NCBI GenBank assembly: GCA_029013165.1
Contig: JAQXMV010000225.1
Span: 1 to 8,276 of the forward strand
DNA length: 8,276 bases
Source: Oscillospiraceae bacterium
GTDB lineage: Bacteria > Bacillota > Clostridia > Oscillospirales > Acutalibacteraceae
Direction of reading: 5' to 3'
Shown here: positions 1 through 6,267 of the stretch, one piece after another
How positions within the stretch are numbered: the first letter of the stretch is position 1
Layout: each line of letters opens with the position of its first letter
Program-made: the position numbers and the translations under genes
Notes under the pieces: generated by a model
Told to the model about the DNA's origin: nothing
Databases searched by the model: none
The model's input: the letters and a program-made list of their open reading frames with translations, nothing else

Positions 1-9
1 ATTTTTCTT

Positions 10-84
10 TGGCAGGGATGGCAGGATTCGAACCTACGAATGCAACAGTCAAAGTGTTGTGTCTTACCGCTTGACGACATCCCT
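10..84 (-). tRNA. tRNA-Gln (anticodon UUG)
   Basis: Reading the minus strand, a full cloverleaf folds: acceptor AGGGATG pairs with CATCCCT, the D-stem is GTC/GAC, the anticodon stem is CAACA/TGTTG around loop CTTTGAC, and the T-arm is GTAGG-TTCGAAT-CCTGC. The anticodon TTG (plus-strand positions 50-52) reads glutamine codons. Discriminator G is at 13 and an encoded CCA end is at 12-10. It is the last of the four tRNAs visible; the transcript may continue beyond the window, because no terminator is seen in bases 1-9. It is the only tRNA of the four with a U at position 39, a possible TruA target. Confidence 0.97.
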
Positions 85-110
85 ATATATAGCCTTATAA
101 AATAAAAAAA

Positions 111-188
111 TGGGGTGGATAATCGGGTTCGAACCGACGACCTCCAGGGCCACAACCTGGCACTCTAACCAACTGAGCTACATCCACC
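111..188 (-). tRNA. tRNA-His (anticodon GUG)
   Basis: The minus strand folds as a tRNA with acceptor GTGGATG against TATCCAC, anticodon stem CCAGG/CCTGG and loop TTGTGGC, giving anticodon GTG (plus-strand 151-153). The T-arm is GTCGG-TTCGAAC-CCGAT. Two histidine identity features are encoded: an extra 5' G (G-1, position 188) and discriminator C73 (position 114), which pair. CCA is encoded at 113-111. It lies 6 nt after the tRNA-Arg CCA end and 26 nt before tRNA-Gln, consistent with co-transcription and processing. Confidence 0.97.
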
Positions 189-194
189 ACATAA

Positions 195-271
195 TGGCGC
201 GCTTGGAGAGACTCGAACTCCCGACCCTCTGCTTAGAAGGCAGATGCTCTATCCAGCTGAGCTACAAGCGC
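195..271 (-). tRNA. tRNA-Arg (anticodon UCU)
   Basis: Minus-strand cloverleaf with acceptor GCGCTTG paired to CAAGCGC, D-arm GCTC/GAGC, anticodon stem TCTGC/GCAGA and loop CTTCTAA. The anticodon TCT (plus-strand 235-237) reads AGA/AGG arginine codons. The T-loop TTCGAGT is standard. Discriminator G is at 198 and encoded CCA at 197-195. It is the second tRNA of the operon, 18 nt after the tRNA-Gly CCA end. Confidence 0.97.
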
Positions 272-289
272 GTATCATAATAATTAAAT

Positions 290-363
290 TGGAGCGGGTG
301 ATGGGAATCGAACCCACACGACCAGCTTGGAAGGCTGGGATTCTACCATTGAACTACACCCGC
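290..363 (-). tRNA. tRNA-Gly (anticodon UCC)
   Basis: Minus-strand cloverleaf with acceptor GCGGGTG paired to CACCCGC, anticodon stem CCAGC/GCTGG and loop CTTCCAA, so the anticodon is TCC (plus-strand 329-331), reading GGA/GGG glycine codons. The T-loop is TTCGATT. Discriminator T is at 293 and encoded CCA at 292-290. It is the first tRNA of the operon, about 68 nt downstream of the -10 box at 431-436. The antisense of this gene gives the well-known spurious peptide MGIEPTRPAWKAGILPLNYT, which should not be annotated as protein. Confidence 0.97.
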
Positions 364-377
364 ATAATGAAAGTCAT

Positions 378-396
378 AAAGCTGAAACGCAGCTTT
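378..396 (-). repeat. small inverted repeat in the tRNA operon leader
   Basis: AAAGCTG at 378-384 and CAGCTTT at 390-396 form a perfect 7-bp inverted repeat with a 5-nt loop. It lies between the tRNA promoter and tRNA-Gly, in the predicted 5' leader. No U-run follows on the minus strand, so it is not a convincing terminator. It may be a leader hairpin removed during RNase P/endonuclease processing; this role is a guess. Confidence 0.4.
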
Positions 397-422
397 TGGC
401 AACCGGACTCGCCTAACTGCAA

Positions 423-447
423 CGCTGATTATTATACACAATCAGCG
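423..447 (-). repeat. inverted repeat centred on the -10 box of the tRNA promoter
   Basis: CGCTGATT (423-430) and AATCAGCG (440-447) are perfect 8-bp complementary arms around a 9-nt loop, ATTATACAC. The loop contains the whole TATAAT box of the tRNA promoter (431-436 on the minus strand). The arms could be operator half-sites for a dimeric regulator. Alternatively the RNA hairpin could slow or end read-through from the upstream clp gene, but only two U residues follow, so a classical Rho-independent terminator is not supported. Confidence 0.45.
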
Positions 448-459
448 CTGCAATGTCAA
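431..459 (-). promoter_or_regulatory. consensus sigma-A promoter of the tRNA operon
   Basis: On the minus strand, TTGACA (459-454) and TATAAT (436-431) are exact matches to both vegetative hexamers, separated by the ideal 17 bp. The predicted transcription start is near 424, about 60 nt before tRNA-Gly. A perfect promoter is expected for a highly expressed stable-RNA operon. It begins 39 nt after the clp stop codon, and no clear terminator for clp precedes it, so some read-through into the tRNAs is possible. Confidence 0.88.
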
Positions 460-498
460 GCGTTTTTCATAAAAATTCAAAATTTATATTCGCCAATA

Positions 499-2811
499 TT
501 AAAGCTGAGAGAATTCGAGCTTTTCTTCTTTGGCATCAACAGCAATCGCCGAAAGCGGGCTGTCGGCATGATCAATGATAATATTGGCGATCTCATCTTC
601 GATTTCTTTTCTGATGAGATTGCGCAGATCTCTGGCGCCTCTGGCGCCGCCCTCTGCCTTGGCCGCCAGATATCCGGGAACCGCGTCAGTCCATTTGAAG
701 TCAATATCTTTCTCAGCCAAAGATGTGCGCAGCTCCTCCAGCAGAAGAACCGATATCTTTTCATAGTCGCTGACGGTCAGCGAGTTAAAAACGGCGATTT
801 CGTCCACTCTGCCCAGAAATTCCGGCCGGAGGAAATCCGAAAGAGCCTTCATGACCTTTTCTTTTGTGGCGTCTCCCTTTTCCTTGCCGAAGCCGAGGGC
901 ACCGCCCTTTCTTTCGCTGCCGGCATTGGAGGTCATGACGATGACGGTGTTTTCAAAGTTGACGGTTCTGCCCTGAGCGTCGGTGATCCTGCCCTCGTCA
1001 AGAATCTGCAGCAGGATATTCATCACATCGGGGTGAGCCTTTTCGATCTCGTCAAAGAGGATAACGCTGTAAGGCTTTCTGCGGACTTTTTCCGTGAGCT
1101 GTCCGGCCTCGTCATAGCCCACATAGCCCGGCGGAGAGCCGATGATACGGGAAACACTGTGCTTTTCCATAAACTCCGACATATCCAGGCGAATCAGCGT
1201 CTCCGGTGTGCTGAAAAGCTCGGCGGAAAGCTGCTTGACCAGCTCGGTTTTTCCCACGCCCGTAGGGCCGACGAAGATGAAAGATGCCGGACGGCGGCGG
1301 GGACTGACCTGCACACGGCTGCGCTTGATGGCGCCGGCAATGGCATGAATCGCCTCGTCCTGACCGATCACCTTGGCCTTGAGCTTGTCTTCCAGTCCAG
1401 CCAGTTTCTTGAGGTCGCTTTCGATCACCTTGCTGGAGGGGATTCCCGTCCAGAGTTCGATCACCCTGGCGATATCCTCCTCGGTAACGGCGTTGTCGGC
1501 GGCTCTTTCGCGCAGTCCGTCCATATCCGCCTCACATTTGACAATGTCGGATTTTAGCTTGGCGATGGCCTCGTAATCCATATTATCCGTGGCGCTCATA
1601 AGCTCCTCTTCATCCTGCTTGAGCTCCGTGAGCTTTTTCTCGTTGATTTCAAGGTCGCTGATGGCCTTGTTCCGAAGATTGGCACAGGTACAGGCCTCGT
1701 CCAGCAGGTCGATGGCCTTATCCGGCAGGAAACGGTCGGTAATATATCGCTCGGAAAGGATAACGGCTTTTTTCACCAGCTCATCGGAGATCCTCACACG
1801 GTGATATAGCTCATAATAGCCCTTGATGCCGATGAGGATTTTCGTCGCGTCATCTATGGACGGCTCCTCGATTTTGACCGGCTGGAATCTTCTTTCCAGC
1901 GCCGCGTCCTTTTCGATGTTCTTTCTGTATTCGGTGAAGGTGGTAGCGCCCACAACCTGGATCTCTCCACGAGAAAGAGCAGGTTTCAGAATATTGGCGG
2001 CGTTCATGGAACCCTCGGCGTCACCGGTGCCCACAAGATTGTGAACCTCATCAATGAAAAGAATAATATTGCCGTTTTCTTTCACCTCGTCCACCAGGCT
2101 CTTGATTCGGCTCTCAAACTGGCCTCTGAACTGGGTGCCGGCAACCAACGCCGTCAGATCCAGCAGATGAATCTCCTTGTCACTGAGCTTGGCCGGGACT
2201 TCTCCGCGGACGATTCTAAGGGCAAGGCCCTCGGCAATGGCAGTTTTTCCGACACCGGGCTCACCGATGAGGCAGGGATTATTTTTGGAACGGCGGCACA
2301 GAATCTGAACCACACGGGAAAGCTCCTTATCACGGCCGATGATATTGTCGATCTTGCCCTCCCGGGCTTTGGCGGTCAGATCCGTGCAGTAAAGCGACAG
2401 GAATTTACGCTTTTTCTCCTTTTGCTTTTTGCTTTTTCTGTCCTTCGGCCCATCGGAAGACCTCACGGGATTGACCGGCTTATTCTCGCCGCCCCCCTCA
2501 TTTTTGACTGTCAGGGAATTCTGAAGATCGCCGAAGAGTCCCTGCAAAAAGGGCATGGTGGGAGAACCGCCGCTTTCAAAGGAGCCGTCCTCGTCATCAT
2601 CGGGGAACATCTGGCCAAACTGCTCGCTGATGGCGTCGACATCCTCTTCGGTGATTCCCATGCTGTCCATCATCTGCTTGATGGGGCCGATATTCATTTC
2701 CATTGCACAATTCAGACACAGCCCCTCGGGTACGGTTTTGCCATCTATGATCTTGGAAATGAAGATCACCGCAGGGCGTTTCTTACATCTGCTGCAAATT
2801 ACTTTTTTCAT
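499..2811 (-). CDS. ClpE/ClpC-type AAA+ unfoldase (Clp protease ATP-binding subunit)
   Basis: 770-residue two-ring-domain Clp/Hsp100 ATPase, cytoplasmic, expected to unfold substrates and feed them to ClpP. The N-terminus carries CxxC pairs C6/C9 and C32/C35, a zinc ribbon like that of ClpE and McsA, in place of the double Clp_N domain of ClpC. A charged linker follows (acidic about 71-79, lysine-rich about 123-136). AAA1 has Walker A GEPGVGKT (183-190), Walker B LFIDE (251-255) and ALERRF (305-309). The middle region about 385-440 looks like a UVR/M-domain coiled coil. AAA2 has Walker A GPTGVGKT (515-522), Walker B ILFDE (584-588), pore loop GYVG (562-565) and sensor-2 GGARGARDLR (721-730). 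LGF (639-641) fits the ClpP-docking tripeptide. AGGAG at 2822-2818, 6 nt before the ATG, fixes the start. ClpE is the best name by architecture, but the AAA parts also resemble ClpC. No CtsR or CIRCE site was recognised upstream. Confidence 0.93.
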   Translation of the reverse strand: MKKVICSRCKKRPAVIFISKIIDGKTVPEGLCLNCAMEMNIGPIKQMMDSMGITEEDVDAISEQFGQMFPDDDEDGSFESGGSPTMPFLQGLFGDLQNSLTVKNEGGGENKPVNPVRSSDGPKDRKSKKQKEKKRKFLSLYCTDLTAKAREGKIDNIIGRDKELSRVVQILCRRSKNNPCLIGEPGVGKTAIAEGLALRIVRGEVPAKLSDKEIHLLDLTALVAGTQFRGQFESRIKSLVDEVKENGNIILFIDEVHNLVGTGDAEGSMNAANILKPALSRGEIQVVGATTFTEYRKNIEKDAALERRFQPVKIEEPSIDDATKILIGIKGYYELYHRVRISDELVKKAVILSERYITDRFLPDKAIDLLDEACTCANLRNKAISDLEINEKKLTELKQDEEELMSATDNMDYEAIAKLKSDIVKCEADMDGLRERAADNAVTEEDIARVIELWTGIPSSKVIESDLKKLAGLEDKLKAKVIGQDEAIHAIAGAIKRSRVQVSPRRRPASFIFVGPTGVGKTELVKQLSAELFSTPETLIRLDMSEFMEKHSVSRIIGSPPGYVGYDEAGQLTEKVRRKPYSVILFDEIEKAHPDVMNILLQILDEGRITDAQGRTVNFENTVIVMTSNAGSERKGGALGFGKEKGDATKEKVMKALSDFLRPEFLGRVDEIAVFNSLTVSDYEKISVLLLEELRTSLAEKDIDFKWTDAVPGYLAAKAEGGARGARDLRNLIRKEIEDEIANIIIDHADSPLSAIAVDAKEEKLEFSQL

Positions 2812-2840
2812 TGTGTACTCCTAAATGGTAATAATTCTGA

Positions 2841-3491
2841 TTATTTAGCCGCCTTCTCCAGCTTTTTGCTGTCAAAGTACTCCTTGAACTGTCGGTAGGT
2901 CTCCGGCATATAGCTGGCAAAAGCCACAAGGGTTGTGATGGCGGAAATCACCACGATAATGCCCGTGACAACACTGGGAAGTGTAAAGCCGAGAAGCTCA
3001 TTAAAGGCACCGACCTCGGGGCCGACGGCGATAATCAGGGTCATGCCGACATAAAAGACCGTGGTGGCAACCTTACCGTAGATTTCAGCGGCGCCGGGTC
3101 TGATGCCCAGAAGCAGCATAACAAGTCCGCCGATGATCATGACGGCCTCCTTGATCAGGAAAACCAGGAAAACCCAGCCGAAAGCGTTGATGAGCTTATC
3201 TTCTGCGGATCTGAAATCAATCAGCAGCATCACTGCAATGGTGATCTGCGTCAGCTTGTCGGCAACGGGATCCAGGATCTTGCCCAGAGCACTGACCTGA
3301 TTGAACCTTCTGGCGATCTTGCCGTCAAAAAGATCCGTCAGTCCGGATATGGCAAGAATCAGAACGGCGATCACTTTCTGATCGTGATAGAACAACACCG
3401 CAAAAACCGGTATCAGGATAATCCTGATGACGGAAAGTAAATTCGGTATGGTCAGACAGCCTTTGAATAAATCTTTAAATAACTCTTTCAT
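2841..3491 (-). CDS. pgsA: CDP-alcohol phosphatidyltransferase, probable phosphatidylglycerophosphate synthase
   Basis: 216-residue integral membrane enzyme. It should transfer a phosphatidyl group from CDP-diacylglycerol to glycerol-3-phosphate, the committed step to phosphatidylglycerol and cardiolipin. The family signature D-x2-DG-x2-AR-x8-G-x3-D-x3-D is complete: D53, D56, G57, A60, R61, G70, D74 and D78, which bind the metal ions and the CDP group. Hydrophobic segments lie at about 22-36, 38-52, 79-92, 104-130, 143-157 and 170-193. The N-terminal TIPNLLSVIRIILIP is typical of PgsA. The C-terminus is a charged tail (from about 200) and the protein is slightly longer than usual. GAGGA at 3503-3499 is 7 nt before the ATG. 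It lies 22 nt after the cvpA-like gene and 29 nt before clp, in one operon. Other CDP-alcohol transferases, such as a cardiolipin synthase of this fold, share the motif, so the acceptor is inferred. Confidence 0.88.
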   Translation of the reverse strand: MKELFKDLFKGCLTIPNLLSVIRIILIPVFAVLFYHDQKVIAVLILAISGLTDLFDGKIARRFNQVSALGKILDPVADKLTQITIAVMLLIDFRSAEDKLINAFGWVFLVFLIKEAVMIIGGLVMLLLGIRPGAAEIYGKVATTVFYVGMTLIIAVGPEVGAFNELLGFTLPSVVTGIIVVISAITTLVAFASYMPETYRQFKEYFDSKKLEKAAK

Positions 3492-3513
3492 AATGTAATC
3501 CTCACTTTTTTTG

Positions 3514-4221
3514 TCAGACGGTGATGCCGCTGACTGTTGAAATGAAATTTCGAACCGTCGAAATAATGACCGAGCTGTTCACAGCAGAGATAAAAGCCTC
3601 ATTTTTGACCACGGAGGCCAGCAGGGCGATCAGCATGGAGACGATCACCACAACGATCAGTCCCCTGAGAACGCCGAAAACAGCGCCGAGCACGCCGTTG
3701 AGCTGCTTGACAGCAGGCAGCTTTTTGATGATGGAATTGAGCAGTCTGATGACGATTTTCAGCACAAAACCGACAACAACGCACAAAAGAACAAAAAGCA
3801 CAAAACGGGCAACCGCCGTACCCACAGGCTCCACCACATTGGTCATGAGGGTGTCGATGAGATTGCCGCCCGAACCTTGGGCGGAAGCGATCTTTTCCGT
3901 GATCATCTGCTTATCCACGCCCATCAGGCTCATGATGCCGTTGAGCGAATCCGGGATAGAATCAATCGCCGCCATAGCCTGTGCGGCATAATCCTTGGTG
4001 CCCACCTCACCCAGTGCATTGGTCAGGTAGCTTTCGGCGCCTCCCCGGATAAAGGTGTCAAAAGCCTTTGGCGCAAAAGCGTCCGAAAGCAGGCGCGCGG
4101 TAATGACCGATATCAAAGTGCCGACAAGATCAAATAGGCTGGCAAAAAAGCCCTTTTTGACCGAAGCAATAATCAGCGCTCCGAAGAGTAAAACCATCAG
4201 TATATCAACAATATATGCCAT
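3514..4221 (-). CDS. CvpA family membrane protein
   Basis: 235 residues from the chosen start. It begins MAYIVDILMVLLFGALI followed by KKGF, the usual opening of the CvpA/colicin V production family: an N-terminal membrane helix, a KKG turn and a second helix. Membrane segments are seen at about 4-20, 26-44, 137-156 and 187-212. A polar loop of about 90 residues sits between helices 2 and 3. The family is widespread, linked to envelope integrity and bacteriocin export in enterobacteria, and its biochemical role is unknown. The reading frame is open up to a TTG at 4263, with ATGs at 4248 and 4242, but only the ATG at 4221 has a well-spaced ribosome binding site (AGGGGG, 4233-4228) and the expected family N-terminus. 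It is the first gene of the cvpA-pgsA-clp unit, downstream of its own promoter. Confidence 0.85.
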   Translation of the reverse strand: MAYIVDILMVLLFGALIIASVKKGFFASLFDLVGTLISVITARLLSDAFAPKAFDTFIRGGAESYLTNALGEVGTKDYAAQAMAAIDSIPDSLNGIMSLMGVDKQMITEKIASAQGSGGNLIDTLMTNVVEPVGTAVARFVLFVLLCVVVGFVLKIVIRLLNSIIKKLPAVKQLNGVLGAVFGVLRGLIVVVIVSMLIALLASVVKNEAFISAVNSSVIISTVRNFISTVSGITV

Positions 4222-4227
4222 TATATA

Positions 4228-4233
4228 CCCCCT
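4228..4233 (-). promoter_or_regulatory. ribosome binding site deciding the cvpA-like start
   Basis: Minus-strand AGGGGG lies 6 nt before the ATG at 4221. The upstream candidate ATG at 4248 has an AGGGG only 1 nt away, which is too close to work. This favours the shorter 235-residue product over the 249-residue TTG-initiated one. Confidence 0.7.
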
Positions 4234-4241
4234 GAAAAACA

Positions 4242-4275
4242 TTTTCATACCCCTGCCCTGCAAGCAGGAGGGATG
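4242..4275 (-). other. GC-rich leader hairpin upstream of the cvpA-like gene
   Basis: In the predicted 5' leader of the cvpA-pgsA-clp transcript, minus-strand CCCT-CCTGCTTGCAGG-GCAGGG can fold with inner stem CCTG/CAGG and outer stem CCCT/AGGG (a GC bulge between). It ends a few bases before the unused ATG at 4248 and is not followed by a T-run, so it is not a terminator. It may protect the transcript 5' end or tune translation; both are inference. Confidence 0.35.
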
Positions 4276-4286
4276 AATTTCTTATC

Positions 4287-4315
4287 ATTATACCACAGGT
4301 ATGCAAAATATACAA
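4287..4315 (-). promoter_or_regulatory. extended -10 promoter for the cvpA-pgsA-clp unit
   Basis: Minus strand: TATAAT (4292-4287) is an exact -10 and is preceded by TGG, giving the extended TGnTATAAT form. With a 17-bp spacer the -35 is TTGTAT (4315-4310), matching only the TTG of TTGACA, as is common when the extended -10 compensates. The -35 begins 4 nt after the stop codon of the upstream gene. The predicted start near 4280 gives a leader of about 60 nt before the ATG at 4221. Confidence 0.75.
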
Positions 4316-4319
4316 GCGG

Positions 4320-5486
4320 TTATTTTTCCGCCTTTTCCAGTGTATTCAGAGAATAGCAATAAATACTGTTTGCACATTTTAACATTCCGACGCTTTTGAC
4401 GGAAAAGCTGTATTCCTGCACCTCGTCAACGGAGGAGATTTTCCTGACCGTATCCTCATAAAGAAGATAGGCCGCGCCGCCCTCAAGACGAAGCTGTTTG
4501 ATGCCGTCATGGATGTCGACGCTGTATTTTTCCTTGCCGCTTCCGGTGTAAAGGGTCAGTCTGTCCTGACCGACACCGGCAGCACTTTCCGTCACAACGG
4601 CAATATTGCCGTCTCTGTCAGCGGCATAAAAGAGAGCCTGCGACGGAAACTTCACGGTATTGGGCACAGCGTTTTCCTCACTCAGACGGAAAACATGGAG
4701 ACTGCCGCCCGTCAGAACGCTGATTTTGCTGTCACTGATAAATTTGACACAGACACAGTTTTCCGCCGGCAACTGATACTGACGGTAAATTTCGTCAGAG
4801 TGGATATCAAGAACATAGACGCCGGTATAAAGCTCACCGTTACGCGTTCCGATGGTTCCGCAGAGGATTTTCTCTCCGTCGGCCGTGACATCGAAGTCCA
4901 CGATATATTCATCGCTACATTCCCAGACGAACTGTTTTTCGCCTTTTTTATCCAGCACATACAACATACTCGCCGAGCTTTCGCCTCCGGCGGCTAAAAC
5001 CACACCACCGTCTGCTTTCGTTTTGGCAAGGAAAATATTCTTTTTGTTTTCACTCTCGCCCTCGCGCAGGATTCCCTTTGCGTCAAAGACCATGTATTTC
5101 GACGAGAGCTTGTCATAAAGTACACCGTATTTTTCACCGGTGTAGATTCTCGGCTCAGAAAAGGTCATGGCCTGCTCAAATCTGACTGTTCCCTTTCGGT
5201 CAATACAGGTCAGAAATTTTTCCCGCAGGACAACGATATTTCTGCCCATAGCTTCGGCTTTGATAATGTTATTCCCGGTAAAGGTCACCGAAAAACCATC
5301 GGGGCTGTCCTGAATTTTCAGAACCGTATCCGACAAAAGTGCCCCGGCGCTGCTGCCGCTTCTCTGTAGGCCGACAATAACCGAAAAAGCTACCACGGCA
5401 AGAAGCAAAACCGCGATCACGATAGCTTTGAGCACTTTGGCACGGGCGTTTTTTTTCGGAGCCTTTTGGCTCTGTGCTTCATTCAT
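4320..5486 (-). CDS. membrane-anchored beta-propeller-like protein, DUF5711-like
   Basis: 388 residues, no established function. A short Lys/Arg-rich cytoplasmic start (residues 1-20) is followed by one strong hydrophobic helix at about 21-40, then a large polar domain predicted to lie outside the cell. That domain is built of repeated short beta-rich units with patterns such as VLREKFLTCIDRKGTVRFE, YMVFDAKGILRE, LYVLDKKGEKQFVWE and VYVLDIHSDEIYRQY, suggestive of PQQ/WD-like propeller blades. This architecture resembles the DUF5711 family of Clostridia; the family name is from memory and should be checked. The start ATG has GAGGTG at 5502-5497. It lies 40 nt after truA with no obvious promoter between, so it is probably the last gene of the ecf-truA transcript. 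A sensing or envelope scaffold role is only a guess. Confidence 0.8.
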   Translation of the reverse strand: MNEAQSQKAPKKNARAKVLKAIVIAVLLLAVVAFSVIVGLQRSGSSAGALLSDTVLKIQDSPDGFSVTFTGNNIIKAEAMGRNIVVLREKFLTCIDRKGTVRFEQAMTFSEPRIYTGEKYGVLYDKLSSKYMVFDAKGILREGESENKKNIFLAKTKADGGVVLAAGGESSASMLYVLDKKGEKQFVWECSDEYIVDFDVTADGEKILCGTIGTRNGELYTGVYVLDIHSDEIYRQYQLPAENCVCVKFISDSKISVLTGGSLHVFRLSEENAVPNTVKFPSQALFYAADRDGNIAVVTESAAGVGQDRLTLYTGSGKEKYSVDIHDGIKQLRLEGGAAYLLYEDTVRKISSVDEVQEYSFSVKSVGMLKCANSIYCYSLNTLEKAEK

Positions 5487-5511
5487 CGTTTTTCACCACC
5501 TCATCAAAGTC

Positions 5512-5527
5512 ACGGCAAAAATGCCGT
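5512..5527 (-). repeat. small hairpin at the truA stop codon
   Basis: ACGGCA (5512-5517) and TGCCGT (5522-5527) form a perfect 6-bp stem with a 4-nt loop. It begins at the last base of the truA stop region and fills part of the 40-nt gap before the DUF5711-like gene. No T-run follows on the minus strand, so full termination is unlikely; it may attenuate or mark RNA processing. Confidence 0.35.
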
Positions 5528-6267
5528 CAGTCATAATACACCTTATTTAAGTAAAGTCCATGAGCCTTTGCGGTCACACCGGCAGAAAGCCTGTTTTTCT
5601 CGAGGATAATCTGCGGAATGCTGTCTTTTTCCAGCTTGCCCGCGTTGATATCCAGCAGAGTGCCCACCATAATGCGCACCATGTTATAAAGGAAGCCGTC
5701 GCCGTGAACGCGGAAAGTAACCAGACTCCCCTGCCTCTGAATATCGCAGTCAAAAACGGTTCTGACATTGCTGACAGCCGAGGATCCGGCGGCGCAAAAG
5801 GAGGTAAAATCATGGGTGCCGATATAGTCGGCGCACTGCCGATTCAGCATTTCCGTGTCCAGCTCATGAGGATAATGGAGCGCATAATGGAGCAGAAAAG
5901 GATTTCTGCGCCGGTCGTTCCAGATCTTATAGATATATTCCTTGCCCCGGCAGTCAAATCGGGCATTGAAGCCGTCGTCGGTATACTCGCAGGAGAGAAC
6001 ACTTATGCTCTCGGGCAGGACCGCATTAAAACCATAGGCGATCTTCTCACAGTCACGGCTGACGGGCGTTCTGAAATTACAGCAGAAAATATTGGCATGG
6101 ACGCCTTTATCGGTACGGCTGCAGCCGTAAATCGTCGGTCTGTGACCGAGGATTCTCTCGGCGGCCTTGGTCAGTTCGCCCTGCACACTGACGGCATTTT
6201 CCTGCATTTGCCAACCGTGATAGGGCGTACCGTCATAGCGTAAAAAAAGTTTCAGATTGTTCATCAT
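5527..6267 (-). CDS. truA: tRNA pseudouridine(38-40) synthase TruA
   Basis: 246 residues, the normal length for TruA. The enzyme converts uridines 38, 39 and 40 in the tRNA anticodon arm to pseudouridine, stabilising the arm. The family motifs are complete: RYDGTPYHGWQ (10-20), GCSRTDKGVHA (48-58) with the catalytic aspartate D53, the FNARFDC..KEYIY block (100-113) with the conserved tyrosine Y111, GDGFLYNMVRIMVGTLL (189-205) and AHGLYL (235-240). The first ATG follows the ecfT stop immediately (TAAATGATG). The only nearby ribosome binding site, GGAG, is 11 nt upstream inside ecfT, favouring the first of the two ATGs and translational coupling to ecfT. In many Firmicutes truA is followed by rplM-rpsI; here it is not. 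Confidence 0.97.
   Translation of the reverse strand: MMNNLKLFLRYDGTPYHGWQMQENAVSVQGELTKAAERILGHRPTIYGCSRTDKGVHANIFCCNFRTPVSRDCEKIAYGFNAVLPESISVLSCEYTDDGFNARFDCRGKEYIYKIWNDRRRNPFLLHYALHYPHELDTEMLNRQCADYIGTHDFTSFCAAGSSAVSNVRTVFDCDIQRQGSLVTFRVHGDGFLYNMVRIMVGTLLDINAGKLEKDSIPQIILEKNRLSAGVTAKAHGLYLNKVYYD

Noticed and set aside
378..396. Possible Rho-independent terminator between clp and the tRNAs
   Set aside because: The 7-bp hairpin is AU-rich at its base and lacks a following T-run on the minus strand, and it lies downstream of the tRNA promoter, where termination would shut off the tRNAs.
244..1557. A 437-codon plus-strand open frame antisense to the tRNA cluster and clp, including the peptide MGIEPTRPAWKAGILPLNYT
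   Set aside because: The opening is the antisense of tRNA-Arg and tRNA-Gly, a classic misannotation, and the rest mirrors conserved AAA+ coding on the minus strand. No ribosome binding site and no family resemblance.
1948..1960. CCACAACCTGG shared between the clp gene and the tRNA-His anticodon arm
   Set aside because: An 11-base match with no extension or structure on the clp side; best explained by chance.
2812..2840. Possible CtsR or CIRCE control site before the Clp ATPase gene
   Set aside because: The 29-nt gap contains only the ribosome binding site. No GGTCAAA repeats or TTAGCACTC/GAGTGCTAA arms were found there or near the 4287-4315 promoter.
2041..2898. A 285-codon plus-strand open frame
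   Set aside because: Fully antisense to the conserved N-terminal half of the Clp ATPase and the end of pgsA. The translation shows no domain and no credible start signal.
4222..4263. Extended N-terminus of the CvpA-like protein from TTG 4263 or ATG 4248
   Set aside because: No properly spaced ribosome binding site, and the extra residues (MQGRGMKMFFRGYI) come before the standard CvpA opening. The 4221 ATG fits better.
5560..6243. A 227-codon plus-strand open frame antisense to truA, and a similar one at 7239-7919 antisense to ecfA2
   Set aside because: Both mirror strongly conserved minus-strand enzymes with complete motifs, so the plus-strand frames are by-products of codon bias.
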